Part shown: positions 6,393 to 14,244 of the stretch, piece by piece
How positions within the stretch are numbered: the stretch's first letter is position 1
Layout: each line of letters begins with the position of its first letter
DNA from: Scatosoma sp045660225
GTDB taxonomy: Bacteria; Bacillota; Clostridia; Christensenellales; Borkfalkiaceae
Reading direction: 5' to 3'
Assembly: GCA_045660225.1 (NCBI GenBank)
Contig: JAZRDK010000042.1
Span: 1 to 34,848 of the forward strand
DNA length: 34,848 nucleotides
The notes under the pieces: model-generated
What the model was told of the DNA's origin: nothing
The model's input: the letters and a program-made list of their open reading frames with translations, nothing else
Databases searched by the model: none
Program-made: the position numbers and the translations under genes

Positions 6393-7703
6393 TTATTCCT
6401 TTTCTTCGTCCTTAAACACCAAAATTTTGCCGTCAATCGTTCCAAAACGATGGTTTGCCTGCAAAAACAGCGCAAGTTTTTCCTTTTCTATCCTTTCGCC
6501 TTCCAAAAACAAGGGCGTACACGGCGGAAACAGTCCGCACGCCTTCGCGCAAATCCTGCCTTCCGCTTTCGATATCTCCACCCACTCCGTTGCGCCGTCT
6601 TTTTTCAAAAACACGGGGGCAGGTGCTTGTTCATCGTCCGTTTTATTCTCCAAAGGATAGTTTTCAAACAAGGTTTTAAGCGTTTTTTTCAATTTCAAAA
6701 ACGCCCTATTCGTCGTGGCAGGCGACAGATAAAACGCCACCGCGTTACCGTCGCAAAATTCGGCGTAAATCCCTGCATTTTCAAGTTCTTTTTCCACCGC
6801 GAACGCGTGTTTTCCAAACCGCGCGACAACTTTGTACGCGTCGTCGTTGTTTTCAATGCGCTCGTTTTCGCTTTTCCAAAGTCGCAACGCGCGTTCCAAC
6901 GCGTCGTTTTTAGGATATTTCACCGCGTATTCCACGGACGCCATAATCGGATAAGACGGGCTGGTCGTACGGAAGAGTTGTACGCCTTCCTGCAACGCAA
7001 GCGCCGTTTTCTCGTCACGCGCGGACACGACTGCGCCTTGCGTCAGCGCAGGCAAGCTCTTGTGTACGCCGTCCACCCAAAGGTCTGCATACGCGCCTGC
7101 GTACGCGTTTTTATCAAAATGCAAATGTCCGCCGTGCGCGCCGTCGACAAGCAACAACTTGCCCGTTTCGTCGCAATACTTTCTCATCGCGGACAAATCC
7201 GCAACCCGCCCGTAATAATTCGGCGACGTCACCATCAACGCGTCCGCCTTGTCTAAATACGCGGAAAAATTCGCCTTCAACTCGTCCATGGTATAGGGCA
7301 AGGGGATTTTATTCTCCGTTTTCGCAGGATAAATCAACGCGTTTAACCCAAGCGTTTTACAAGCGCCGTACACGCTTTTATGCGAATCCGCGCAAAATGC
7401 CACGCTTTTCACGCCAAGCGTCTTGGACGCATACAACGTCGACCAAACGCCCGACGTACTGCCGTCTGTTAAGATAAAACTCCTGCTTGCGCCAAGGATT
7501 TTGGCAAGGTCGCGCTCCGCTTGCAAAATGCAACCCGTCGGCGCGGACAGGTTATCCGAAAAGGACAACTCCGTAATATCCCACGCGCCCACCTTATGCC
7601 CGGGCGTGTGGAAAGACAGGTGCTTTTTTCGCGCGTTGACGGAAAGCATTTGATAAATTTTGCATTGTCGTAAAACCTTGCGGTTTTTCAAAAACCTACG
7701 CAT
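6393..7703 (-). CDS. Orn/Lys/Arg decarboxylase-family PLP enzyme (YaaO-like)
   Basis: A 436-residue fold-type I PLP protein. HTPGHK near residues 32-37 is the family hallmark. LTDGSTSG (about 78-85) contacts the cofactor phosphate region, VDGAHGGH (186-192) holds the Asp that contacts the pyridine nitrogen, and DGVHKSLPALTQ carries the Schiff-base Lys at 215. It is shorter than the roughly 480 residues of arginine decarboxylases of this group, mainly in the C-terminal domain. The exact substrate cannot be told from sequence. The start at 7703 is three bases after the upstream stop and has only a weak GGCGGCG site; a second ATG at 7649 would be 18 residues shorter. A GGGGGCAGGT word (6615-6624) lies within the gene on the opposite strand, encoding APAP. 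Confidence 0.85.
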   Translation of the reverse strand: MRRFLKNRKVLRQCKIYQMLSVNARKKHLSFHTPGHKVGAWDITELSFSDNLSAPTGCILQAERDLAKILGASRSFILTDGSTSGVWSTLYASKTLGVKSVAFCADSHKSVYGACKTLGLNALIYPAKTENKIPLPYTMDELKANFSAYLDKADALMVTSPNYYGRVADLSAMRKYCDETGKLLLVDGAHGGHLHFDKNAYAGAYADLWVDGVHKSLPALTQGAVVSARDEKTALALQEGVQLFRTTSPSYPIMASVEYAVKYPKNDALERALRLWKSENERIENNDDAYKVVARFGKHAFAVEKELENAGIYAEFCDGNAVAFYLSPATTNRAFLKLKKTLKTLFENYPLENKTDDEQAPAPVFLKKDGATEWVEISKAEGRICAKACGLFPPCTPLFLEGERIEKEKLALFLQANHRFGTIDGKILVFKDEEKE

Positions 7704-7706
7704 ACG

Positions 7707-8690
7707 TTACGCCGCCAACACCGTATCAATCAAATCGACGACGAAGATTAACGCTTCGTATCTAAAACAATCTTCAATGCCACCCAAGTCCCAAAGACAG
7801 ATTTGCATGTTTTCAGCAACCATCTTTTGCTGAACTTCGCCTTCCACTTCCTCTTCCTTCACGTACCCGATATAATTAGAAAGCTTTTTCATGCTCTCGC
7901 CAGGGCAAAGATTGATGGAATAATACCCTTCCTTGTACACCTCGTCGTTGGCGTAAATCGTCGTCTTTTCCAACGCCACCGTTCCATCCGCCAGGTGCTT
8001 GTCAAAGCGCACCAGCGCGTCGCGGTATTTTTGTACGCGGTCAACTTCGTCCGCAATCCCCACCGCGATTTGCTCTTCGTTTTTATAACGCTTATCGCCC
8101 GTACGCTCGATGCGTTCGCGGAAAAGCGCTTCCGCCTTCTCCTTGCTCAGCGTACCGCCGACGTAACCGCCGTCGTAATACTTGTTCAGCTCCCCTTCCA
8201 TCTTTTTGAAAAAGCCGTCTTCCGCGTTGCGGTCTAAATCGTACATCAAATACCAGTACCCGTTGACGAGCGAATCCAAATACGTACGCGAATACTTCAC
8301 GACGCCGTTTTCTTCGTATGCGGTGGACGCGTCGGGCTGTTTCGAAACGAAAATGACGTCGCCTTCATCCATTTCCGTACGCGCCTGCAACACGGTATGA
8401 CCGTATTCCGAGTTCGTCGTCATATCCGCAACGGTGATTTCAAACACTTCGTTGGAAAACTTGTCGTTGTTGATTTCGCTGATATAAAAATCCGTCAACT
8501 TACCCGTCGTAAGCGGAAGGTTGCCGTCGTAATTCATAACCGTAAACTGCTGGGCAGGCGTAATTCTCGTCGCCGTCGCGGTGAAAATAAACACCCAAAG
8601 GAATATAGCGCCCGCGATAATCGCGACGATTTTCACCCAGTCGTAAGAGAGCATCCTGCTCAAGCGTAATTTTGTAATTTTTGCATCCAT
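7707..8690 (-). CDS. Membrane-anchored extracytoplasmic protein, unknown function
   Basis: A 327-residue protein with an N-terminal membrane anchor (about residues 19-38, IVAIIAGAIFLWVFIF) and a large soluble domain predicted to lie outside the cell. No catalytic motif is recognised. The domain has a charged, probably helical middle (about 165-235, many Glu/Lys/Arg) and ends in a hydrophobic segment (EALIFVVDLIDTVLAA). The start ATG has GGAG about nine bases upstream. It is the first gene of the operon with the decarboxylase-family gene, tmk and mntP; the next gene starts three bases after its stop. Upstream is the best-conserved intergenic repeat copy. It could be a conserved clostridial hypothetical. 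Confidence 0.75.
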   Translation of the reverse strand: MDAKITKLRLSRMLSYDWVKIVAIIAGAIFLWVFIFTATATRITPAQQFTVMNYDGNLPLTTGKLTDFYISEINNDKFSNEVFEITVADMTTNSEYGHTVLQARTEMDEGDVIFVSKQPDASTAYEENGVVKYSRTYLDSLVNGYWYLMYDLDRNAEDGFFKKMEGELNKYYDGGYVGGTLSKEKAEALFRERIERTGDKRYKNEEQIAVGIADEVDRVQKYRDALVRFDKHLADGTVALEKTTIYANDEVYKEGYYSINLCPGESMKKLSNYIGYVKEEEVEGEVQQKMVAENMQICLWDLGGIEDCFRYEALIFVVDLIDTVLAA

Positions 8691-8738
8691 TTCTATACTC
8701 CGTCAAAAGAATACGTCGTTTGCAAGCGCAAAAGGGAA

Positions 8739-8770
8739 GGGGCAGGTATGCGTTGAACGCGCATTTTACC
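8739..8770 (+). repeat. Dispersed repeat, full intergenic copy
   Basis: GGGGCAGGTATGCGTTGAAC then GCGCATTTTACC. It matches 17051-17083 at almost every position over 32 bases. It contains the imperfect palindrome GCGTT-G-AACGC. On the minus strand its right end reads GGTAAAATGCGCG, a -10-like TAAAAT (8763-8768) about 73 bases upstream of the start codon at 8690. No -35 box at proper spacing was found, so promoter function is only suggested. Confidence 0.8.
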
Positions 8771-8790
8771 AAAATTTTCCCAAATCCCTT

Positions 8791-8830
8791 GTAAAAAGCA
8801 TACGCCGACTTGCCGTAAGACAAATCGGCG
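8791..8830 (-). terminator. Terminator of the greA-lysS operon
   Basis: On the minus strand CGCCGATTTG pairs with CAAGTCGGCG (10 bp with one G-T pair), loop TCTTACGG, followed by TATGCTTTTTAC. It begins ten bases after the lysS stop. Confidence 0.8.
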
Positions 8831-8839
8831 CTTAGGCCT

Positions 8840-10345
8840 TTATTTTTTAGGTTTCATCGTAGGGAACAGGATAACGTCACGAATCGTAGAGCTGTCCGTA
8901 AGGAGCATTACGAAACGGTCGAAACCCAAACCCAAACCGCCTGTGGGGGGCAAACCGTATTCAAGCGCGTTGATAAAGTCTTCGTCCACCTGCGCGTCGT
9001 TGTTGCCCTTCGCGCGCTTTGCTTCCACTTGCTTAAGCATACGCTGTTTTTGGTCGATAGGGTCGTTCAATTCCGAGAAAGCGTTGCCGTATTCGTGTCC
9101 GCAAATGAAATATTCAAAGCGTTCGGTAAACGCAGGGTCAGAAGGCTTACGCTTTGCCAAAGGCGAGTTTTCTACGGGATAATCGTAGATAATCGTCGGC
9201 TGAATCAGTTTGTCTTCGACAAACGCGTCGAAAAGCTCGATAAGTACCCAGCCTTTGGTTGCGTTTTCGTGTTCAAGCTCTACGCCCAAACCCTTCGCCG
9301 CCGCGCGCGCGTCTTCGTCCGTAGCCCAGTCGTTGTAATCGACGCCTGCGTACTTTTTCACCGCTTCCGCCATCGTAAGGCGCGTCCAGTCACCCATATG
9401 GATTTCCGTGCCCTGGTACGTGATGTCCAAAGTACCGCAAACCTTCAAAGTAACCGTCTTGTACAAGTCTTCAATCATATCCATCATATCGAAATAATCG
9501 CTGTACGCTTCGTACATTTCGATAGACGTAAATTCGGGGTTGTGGTAAGCGTCCATACCTTCGTTACGGAAGATTCTGCCCACTTCGTATACCCTGTCCA
9601 TACCACCGACGATAAGACGCTTTAAGAAAAGCTCCGTTTCGATACGCATATACATATCGATATCCAAGGCATTGTGGTGCGTTTTGAAAGGTCTTGCATC
9701 CGCGCCGATTTCCAAGGGAAGGAGCGTGGGGGTATCCACTTCCAAATATCCCCTGCCGTCCAAGTACGCGCGGATTTCCTTCAAAATCTGCGAACGGGTG
9801 CGGAACGTGTCGCGTACGTCCTTGTTCATAATCAAATCAAGATGGCGCAAACGATATTTCATATCCTTGTCCTGCAAACCGTTGTACTTTTCAGGCAAAG
9901 GAAGAAGGGATTTAGAAAGCAGGGTCAATTCGGTAACGTGCACGGAAATTTCGCCCGTTTGCGTCTTGAACACAAAGCCTTTCAACCCGAAAATGTCGCC
10001 GATGTCGTAATCTTTTTTATAGGACGCGAAATTTTCTTCGCCCATGTCCTGGCGTGTTACGTAAATTTGTATCGTACCGCTTTTATCCGCGATATGCGAA
10101 AAGGACGCCTTGCCCATAATACGGCGGGACATCATACGCCCAGCCAAGGCAACCGTCTTGCCTTCGTAGGCTTCGTAATTATTTTTAATCGTTTCCGAGT
10201 CCGCGTCTACGGGATATTTCACCTGTTCGTAAGGATTTTTGCCTTCGCCGACAAGTTTTTGGAGCTTTTCACGGCGAATTCTCGCCTGTTCAATCAGCTG
10301 TTCTTCTTCCGCCACTTCGGGGACGTTCGTCTTGATTTCTTGCAT
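8840..10345 (-). CDS. lysS: Lysyl-tRNA synthetase, class II
   Basis: A 501-residue class II synthetase charging tRNA-Lys. The N-terminal OB-fold anticodon-binding domain spans about residues 55-150 (VALAGRMMSRRIMGKASF start). Motif 2 is VYEVGRIFRNEG, followed by the HNPEFTSIE block; motif 3 is the C-terminal GLGLGFDRFVML. The usual GGAxARPF loop is IGADARPFKTHHNALD. The ATG at 10345 is chosen over a TTG five codons upstream because GCGAGG sits eight bases before it. It is co-transcribed with greA, 54 bases upstream, a common Bacillota arrangement. Confidence 0.97.
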   Translation of the reverse strand: MQEIKTNVPEVAEEEQLIEQARIRREKLQKLVGEGKNPYEQVKYPVDADSETIKNNYEAYEGKTVALAGRMMSRRIMGKASFSHIADKSGTIQIYVTRQDMGEENFASYKKDYDIGDIFGLKGFVFKTQTGEISVHVTELTLLSKSLLPLPEKYNGLQDKDMKYRLRHLDLIMNKDVRDTFRTRSQILKEIRAYLDGRGYLEVDTPTLLPLEIGADARPFKTHHNALDIDMYMRIETELFLKRLIVGGMDRVYEVGRIFRNEGMDAYHNPEFTSIEMYEAYSDYFDMMDMIEDLYKTVTLKVCGTLDITYQGTEIHMGDWTRLTMAEAVKKYAGVDYNDWATDEDARAAAKGLGVELEHENATKGWVLIELFDAFVEDKLIQPTIIYDYPVENSPLAKRKPSDPAFTERFEYFICGHEYGNAFSELNDPIDQKQRMLKQVEAKRAKGNNDAQVDEDFINALEYGLPPTGGLGLGFDRFVMLLTDSSTIRDVILFPTMKPKK

Positions 10346-10375
10346 TTGTAAACCTCGCAATTTGATAAAATTCCG

Positions 10376-10399
10376 CCGTTGCGCCTTTGGCGCAAACGG
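10376..10399 (-). other. Intercistronic hairpin between greA and lysS
   Basis: CCGTT(T)GCGCC-AAA-GGCGCAACGG, a 10-bp stem with one bulged base and a 3-base loop, immediately after the greA stop. There is no long U tract. It could protect the greA part of the mRNA or cause partial termination. Confidence 0.5.
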
Positions 10400-10867
10400 T
10401 TAAAGGATTTCTTTTACAACCAGTTCGTATTCGCCGTTGGGCGCTTGCACTTTCACGACGTCGCCAACCTTGTGTTTAAGCAACGCCTTGCCCACGGGCG
10501 AGTCGTTGGAAATTTTGTTTTCCATCGCGTTCGCTTCCATCGAGCCGGTGATTTCGTAAACTTCTTCTTCATCCATATCCGCGTCGTATACACGAACTTT
10601 CGAGCCGATGTGTACGAAGGACGTGTCCAAATTTTCCTTCAAAATCACGGCGTTTTTCAGCTTGTAATCAAGCTCCGCAATTTCGCCTTCGTTCGCAGCC
10701 TGTTCGTTTCTCGCCGCGTCGTATTCCGCGTTTTCCGACAAGTCGCCGTGGCTTCTCGCTTCCGTAATACGGGCAACGATTTCGTCACGTTTCGTCGTCT
10801 GCAGATACTTCAAATGCTTAACCGCTTCGTCGTATCCTTCTTGCGTCATAATAAACTGTTCAGCCAT
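10400..10867 (-). CDS. greA: Transcription elongation factor GreA
   Basis: A 155-residue protein. The N-terminal coiled-coil (about residues 8-75) carries the acidic tip DLSENAEYDAARNEQ, which inserts in the RNA polymerase secondary channel and stimulates cleavage of backtracked RNA. The C-terminal FKBP-like domain contains the SPVGKALLKHKVGDVV block. The ATG at 10867 follows AGGAG by six bases. The frame is open for 27 more codons upstream, but that stretch is Lys/Arg-rich leader and lacks a ribosome site. It is expressed from a perfect-consensus promoter at 11044-11072 through a leader of about 170 bases with three hairpins. Confidence 0.97.
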   Translation of the reverse strand: MAEQFIMTQEGYDEAVKHLKYLQTTKRDEIVARITEARSHGDLSENAEYDAARNEQAANEGEIAELDYKLKNAVILKENLDTSFVHIGSKVRVYDADMDEEEVYEITGSMEANAMENKISNDSPVGKALLKHKVGDVVKVQAPNGEYELVVKEIL

Positions 10868-10953
10868 CTTAACTCCTTTCCTTTCCGCAACCGAGTGATA
10901 TTTGCGTTTTCTTCTTTTTTTTGCCGTCACGGACACATTTTCAGGCAAAATTA

Positions 10954-10977
10954 CACGAAAAAAACCGCTTCGTGCGG
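10954..10977 (-). promoter_or_regulatory. Candidate attenuator in the greA leader
   Basis: On the transcript CCGC-ACGAA-GCGG is followed at once by TTTTTTT (a weak 4-bp terminator). An alternative hairpin CACGAA/TTCGTG uses the same CACGAA bases and the sequence after the T run, and would exclude the terminator stem. Mutually exclusive pairing like this is what attenuators use. The stems are short, so this is tentative. Confidence 0.4.
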
Positions 10978-10992
10978 AATTTCAAAAATACA

Positions 10993-11022
10993 ACCGTGAC
11001 CTTTTTTCCCAAAAGCCACGGT
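10993..11022 (-). other. 5' hairpin of the greA leader
   Basis: ACCGTG pairs with CACGGT and the inner CTTTT with AAAAG around a GGG loop. It forms about 15 bases from the expected transcription start and could protect the mRNA 5' end. Confidence 0.5.
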
Positions 11023-11043
11023 GTTTTCTCTTTCATTACCCAC

Positions 11044-11072
11044 ATTATAAAAGATTTTTTCTCTTTTGTCAA
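11044..11072 (-). promoter_or_regulatory. Perfect-consensus sigma-A promoter of greA-lysS
   Basis: TTGACA, exactly 17 bases, TATAAT on the minus strand, with an A/T-rich flank. This is the strongest promoter by consensus in the window. Confidence 0.92.
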
Positions 11073-11150
11073 TGATTTTTGCAAGTTTTCAGAAGAATTT
11101 CGCCCGTTTTTAACCCTTTTCCGCGCAAAATCCCTTCTTTTTCGTCATTT

Positions 11151-12320
11151 TCAGCGAATTTCCGACAAAAACTTCGCCATCCTGTCAAACGCTTCCGAAA
11201 GCGCGCGCATACTTGTCGCGTACGACAAACGCACGTTGTTTTCGCCAAAATCCCCAAACGCGTTGCCCGGCACAACCGCCACTTTGTTGCTTTGCAAAAG
11301 CCCACCTGCAAACGCTTCGCCGTCAAGCCCCGTCGACTTCACGGACGGGAACGCGTAAAACGCGCCCATCGGCTCGAAACAATGCAAGCCTATGTCTTTG
11401 AGCGATTGTAAAACGAATTTTCTTCTCTTGTCGTACGAGTCGCGCATTTCTTCTACCGTCGCAAATCCGTCCAAAAACCCGTCCTTCAACGCTTCCATCG
11501 CCGCGTACTGCGACGTAATCGGCGCGCACATAATCGCGTATTGATGAATTTTGAACATCGCCTCGTCAATTTCCTTCGGCGCGCAAACGTAACCCATACG
11601 CCAACCCGTCATCGCAAACGCCTTCGAGAAACCGCTTACGTACACCGTCCGTTCTTTCATACCGTCCAAACTGACAATCGACGCATGCTTTTTACCGTAG
11701 GTAAGCTCCGCGTAAATTTCGTCGGTAATCACAAGCAAGTCGTGCTTGATAATCACGTTTGCAATCTCGCGAAGTTCGTTTTCCGTCATAATCGCGCCCG
11801 TCGGGTTGTTCGGGTACGTCAAAATAATCGCTTTCGTGTTTGGCGTAATCGCCTTTTCCAAATACTTCGCCTTTAAGACGAAATTGTCTTCTTCCAAACA
11901 CTCGACGTGCACGGGCTTGCCGTCCGCCATCTCCACAAGCGGAGAATAGGAAACGTACGCAGGGTCGGGAATCAATACTTCGTCGCCGGGTTCTACGCAG
12001 GCACGAAGGGCAAGGTCGATGGCTTCGCTACCGCCCACCGTCACAAGGATATGCGCAGGGTCGTAAGACAAGCCAAACCGTTCTTGCAAATACCTGGAAA
12101 TCAGTTCTAACAGCTGGGGTATCCCCCTGTTTCCCGTGTATTGCGTATACCCCCTTTGCAGGGACGTAATCGCCGCCGAGCGCACTTTCCAGGGCGTAAC
12201 GAAATCAGGCTCGCCCACGCCAAGGGAAATCGCGCCTTCCGTTTCACGAACGATGTCGAAGAATTTTCGAATACCGCTCGGTTTTAATAATTTCGATTTT
12301 TGATTGACAAAATCACGCAT
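11151..12320 (-). CDS. Class I/II PLP-dependent aminotransferase
   Basis: A 389-residue fold-type I aminotransferase of the AspC/PatA type. GVGEPDF (34-40) binds substrate, YPNNPTG (169-175) and TDEIYAELTYG (199-209) bind PLP, SGFSKAFAMTGWRMGY carries the Schiff-base Lys at 233, and the C-terminal VRLSYA holds the carboxylate-binding Arg. Such proteins are annotated as aspartate or N-acetyl-diaminopimelate aminotransferases; the substrate is not certain. The ATG is preceded by only a weak AGGT. It is downstream of an Lrp-type regulator on the same strand, a frequent clostridial pair, so it is probably controlled by that regulator and by amino acids (inference). Confidence 0.93.
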   Translation of the reverse strand: MRDFVNQKSKLLKPSGIRKFFDIVRETEGAISLGVGEPDFVTPWKVRSAAITSLQRGYTQYTGNRGIPQLLELISRYLQERFGLSYDPAHILVTVGGSEAIDLALRACVEPGDEVLIPDPAYVSYSPLVEMADGKPVHVECLEEDNFVLKAKYLEKAITPNTKAIILTYPNNPTGAIMTENELREIANVIIKHDLLVITDEIYAELTYGKKHASIVSLDGMKERTVYVSGFSKAFAMTGWRMGYVCAPKEIDEAMFKIHQYAIMCAPITSQYAAMEALKDGFLDGFATVEEMRDSYDKRRKFVLQSLKDIGLHCFEPMGAFYAFPSVKSTGLDGEAFAGGLLQSNKVAVVPGNAFGDFGENNVRLSYATSMRALSEAFDRMAKFLSEIR

Positions 12321-12346
12321 AGTACAACCTATTTTTTGAAAACACG

Positions 12347-12370
12347 CCTACCGTGTACGCGTTCACGCAC
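12347..12370 (+). repeat. Dispersed repeat, variant copy
   Basis: CCTACCGTGTACGCGTTCAC then GCAC. It shares CCTACCGTGTACGCGTT with 18596-18617 and TACGCGTT with the main family. It lies between the Lrp gene and the aminotransferase gene. Confidence 0.55.
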
Positions 12371-12378
12371 GTTTATTC

Positions 12379-12870
12379 TTACGCTTGTACGGACAAGCGG
12401 TTGTCTTCGTTTTCCCTTTCCGTTAAAACGCCTTCAATTTTATATTTCTTCAAAATGAAATGCGTCGCCGTGCTCAACACGCCGTCGAACGTGGAAATTC
12501 TTTCCGAAACGAAACGCGAAACCTGTTGCAACGTCTTGTCTTCCAAGAACACGGCAAGGTCGTACGCACCGCTCATAAGATACACCGCCTTTACTTCGGG
12601 GAAGGACGCGATTTGTTTTGCAATGCCGTCAAACCCTTCCTTCTTTTTGGGCGTAACCTTCACTTCGATAAGCGCTTCTACCAAGGCGTCTTCCGCCTTC
12701 TCGCTGTTGATAATCGCGGTGTATTTTACCAGCAAACCGCTCTTTTCCATTTCCGCGATACAGGACGCCACGTTCTCTTCCGTTTCCGAAAGCATCGCCG
12801 CAATTTTCTTTACGGGAATACGCGCGTCTTCCGTCAAAATTTCAACAATATCTCTTTCCAAAGCCGTCAT
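12379..12870 (-). CDS. Lrp/AsnC-family transcriptional regulator
   Basis: A 163-residue protein with an N-terminal winged helix-turn-helix (RDIVEILTEDARIPVKKIAAML, given here as the region of residues 5-26) and a C-terminal RAM ligand-binding domain (about 60-145). The RAM domain includes VKAVYLMSGAYDLAVFLE-type strands (residues 98-115) with the conserved GAYD. Lrp/AsnC proteins sense amino acids. The ATG at 12870 follows AGGAG by nine bases. Genes before and after are on the same strand, with a shared promoter at 13198-13226. The aminotransferase downstream is the obvious candidate target. Confidence 0.92.
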   Translation of the reverse strand: MTALERDIVEILTEDARIPVKKIAAMLSETEENVASCIAEMEKSGLLVKYTAIINSEKAEDALVEALIEVKVTPKKKEGFDGIAKQIASFPEVKAVYLMSGAYDLAVFLEDKTLQQVSRFVSERISTFDGVLSTATHFILKKYKIEGVLTERENEDNRLSVQA

Positions 12871-12908
12871 AATAGTATGCTCCTTTTTTTCCGTTCGTTT
12901 TTTATCCG

Positions 12909-13166
12909 TCAAACCAAATTTTCCAAAAACAACTGGTCGTAACCAAGCGCCTCGACGAAATCGCGCGACGCCAAAAATTTCACCCTGTTGAATTTTGCAA
13001 AATTAAAAATATGCGTTTTCATCAACACGGGCGTCGGCACGTCCATCGCCATACAAATCTCGGTGACGTACTCGAAAAAGGAAGAATATACCACTTTATC
13101 AGGACGTTCGTACACGAACTGTTTTTTGATGTGCCCGTCGGTAATCAATTTCGCCCAAATGCGCAT
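12909..13166 (-). CDS. Conserved small protein, unknown function
   Basis: An 85-residue soluble protein starting MRIWAKLITDGHIKK. It has mixed alpha/beta character with VPTPVLMKTH and VKFLASRDFVEALGYDQLFLE blocks. I recall similar short proteins of unknown function in clostridial genomes, but I cannot name a family. The ATG at 13166 is preferred over one ten codons upstream, which lacks a ribosome site; the chosen start has GGGGG about nine bases before it. It is the first gene of the unit with the Lrp regulator (38-base gap) and the aminotransferase. Confidence 0.7.
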   Translation of the reverse strand: MRIWAKLITDGHIKKQFVYERPDKVVYSSFFEYVTEICMAMDVPTPVLMKTHIFNFAKFNRVKFLASRDFVEALGYDQLFLENLV

Positions 13167-13197
13167 CCCTTTTTCCCCCTTCTTCGTCTTACGCATT

Positions 13198-13226
13198 ATT
13201 ATACTATGTTTTATGAAAAAAGTAAA
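13198..13226 (-). promoter_or_regulatory. Promoter of the small protein-lrp-aminotransferase unit
   Basis: TTTACT, 17 bases, TATAAT on the minus strand, 31 bases upstream of the first start codon. Confidence 0.75.
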
Positions 13227-13407
13227 CCGTTTTTGCCGATTTTTTTCTTCCCCTCTCGCATATTTCTCGCCGACGGGAAATAGTATATTTTATCCTTGTC
13301 TTTACTTGTCGCCTTCCCAAAAAAACCGCTTTCTTCAAAAGCTGTCAAAAAAAGACTTTCTTGCGGAAATTTTGACAAGGAAAAACCGCTATGATGGAGA
13401 TACGCCT

Positions 13408-14205
13408 ATGCCCGTACGCGAAAATCGAAACACACCGATTCCGATTTTTGTTTTTCTTTCCTTGTTTCTTTGCGCCGTCATCGTCGCCGTTTCCACGTCC
13501 GTTTACTGTGTAAAACGCGTATTTTCGGACGAAACGACGGGGGCAGGTACGCCTTCAAGCCGTTCTTTGCCCATTTATTCCGTAGAAACGGACGAGAAAA
13601 AGATTTCCATCAGCTTTGACTGCGCGTGGGGTGTCGACTACACGCAAACACTACTTGATATTATGTCGAAAAATGACGTACGCTGTACCTTTTTCGCCGT
13701 CGAGTTTTGGGTGAAAAAGCATCCCGACTTCGTCAAAAAGATTGTGGACGCTGGGCATGAAATAGGCACGCACAGTCGTACGCATCCGTATATGAGCAAA
13801 CTTTCCAAAACGCAAATGGAAGACGAGCTGACGACGTCTAAGCGCGCCATTGAAGAAATCACGGGCAAGACGGTGGACTTATTCCGTCCGCCCTACGGCG
13901 ATTACAACAACCTTTTAATCGACGTTTCCTTTTCGTTGGGCTTATACCCGATTCAATGGGACGTCGACTCTCTGGACTGGAAAAATCTGTCGGCGTCTGA
14001 AATCGCGCTCCGCGTCGTCAACGGCGCGAAAAACGGCTCGATTATCCTTTGCCACAACAACGGCTTGCACACGGCGGAATCCCTGCCGATGATTTTTTCG
14101 ACTTTGAAAAACCGTGGTTTTACTTTCGTGCCGATAAGCGAGCTTATCCACAAGGAAAATTACTATATAGACGTCAACGGACGTCAGCACAAAAATTTGG
14201 CGTAA
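13408..14205 (+). CDS. Polysaccharide deacetylase, PdaB/NodB type
   Basis: A 265-residue protein with an N-terminal membrane anchor or signal (about 12-30) and a NodB-homology domain outside the membrane. The metal and catalytic pattern is SFDCAWG (Asp71), HSRTHPY (His122, His126), RPPYGDYNN near 162, DVDSLDW and the final ILCHNN His. The SFDxAWG form, with only one Asp, is typical of PdaB-type sporulation deacetylases. The frame is open for 140 codons upstream, but that part is basic and low in plausibility; the ATG at 13408 has GGAG eight bases before it. The linker after the anchor contains GAGT (45-48), encoded by a dispersed-repeat copy. No standard sigma-A promoter was found, which fits a sporulation sigma factor. 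Confidence 0.88.
   Translation: MPVRENRNTPIPIFVFLSLFLCAVIVAVSTSVYCVKRVFSDETTGAGTPSSRSLPIYSVETDEKKISISFDCAWGVDYTQTLLDIMSKNDVRCTFFAVEFWVKKHPDFVKKIVDAGHEIGTHSRTHPYMSKLSKTQMEDELTTSKRAIEEITGKTVDLFRPPYGDYNNLLIDVSFSLGLYPIQWDVDSLDWKNLSASEIALRVVNGAKNGSIILCHNNGLHTAESLPMIFSTLKNRGFTFVPISELIHKENYYIDVNGRQHKNLA
13539..13560 (+). repeat. Dispersed repeat copy inside the deacetylase gene
   Basis: GGGGGCAGGTACGCCTTCAA then GC, preceded by ACGAC as in the copy at 34465. It is translated in frame as TGAGTPSS in the linker between membrane anchor and catalytic domain. Confidence 0.55.
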
Positions 14206-14244
14206 ACGCAACGGAAAATACATAACACAATCAGGAGGTAAGAA

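Noticed and set aside
13372..13395. TTGACA followed by TATGAT upstream of the deacetylase
   Set aside because: The spacing is 12 bases, too short for a sigma-A promoter.
12988..13407. N-terminal extension of the deacetylase frame
   Set aside because: The frame is open, but it overlaps the divergent promoter and small protein gene. The extension has no domain and the internal ATG has a ribosome site.
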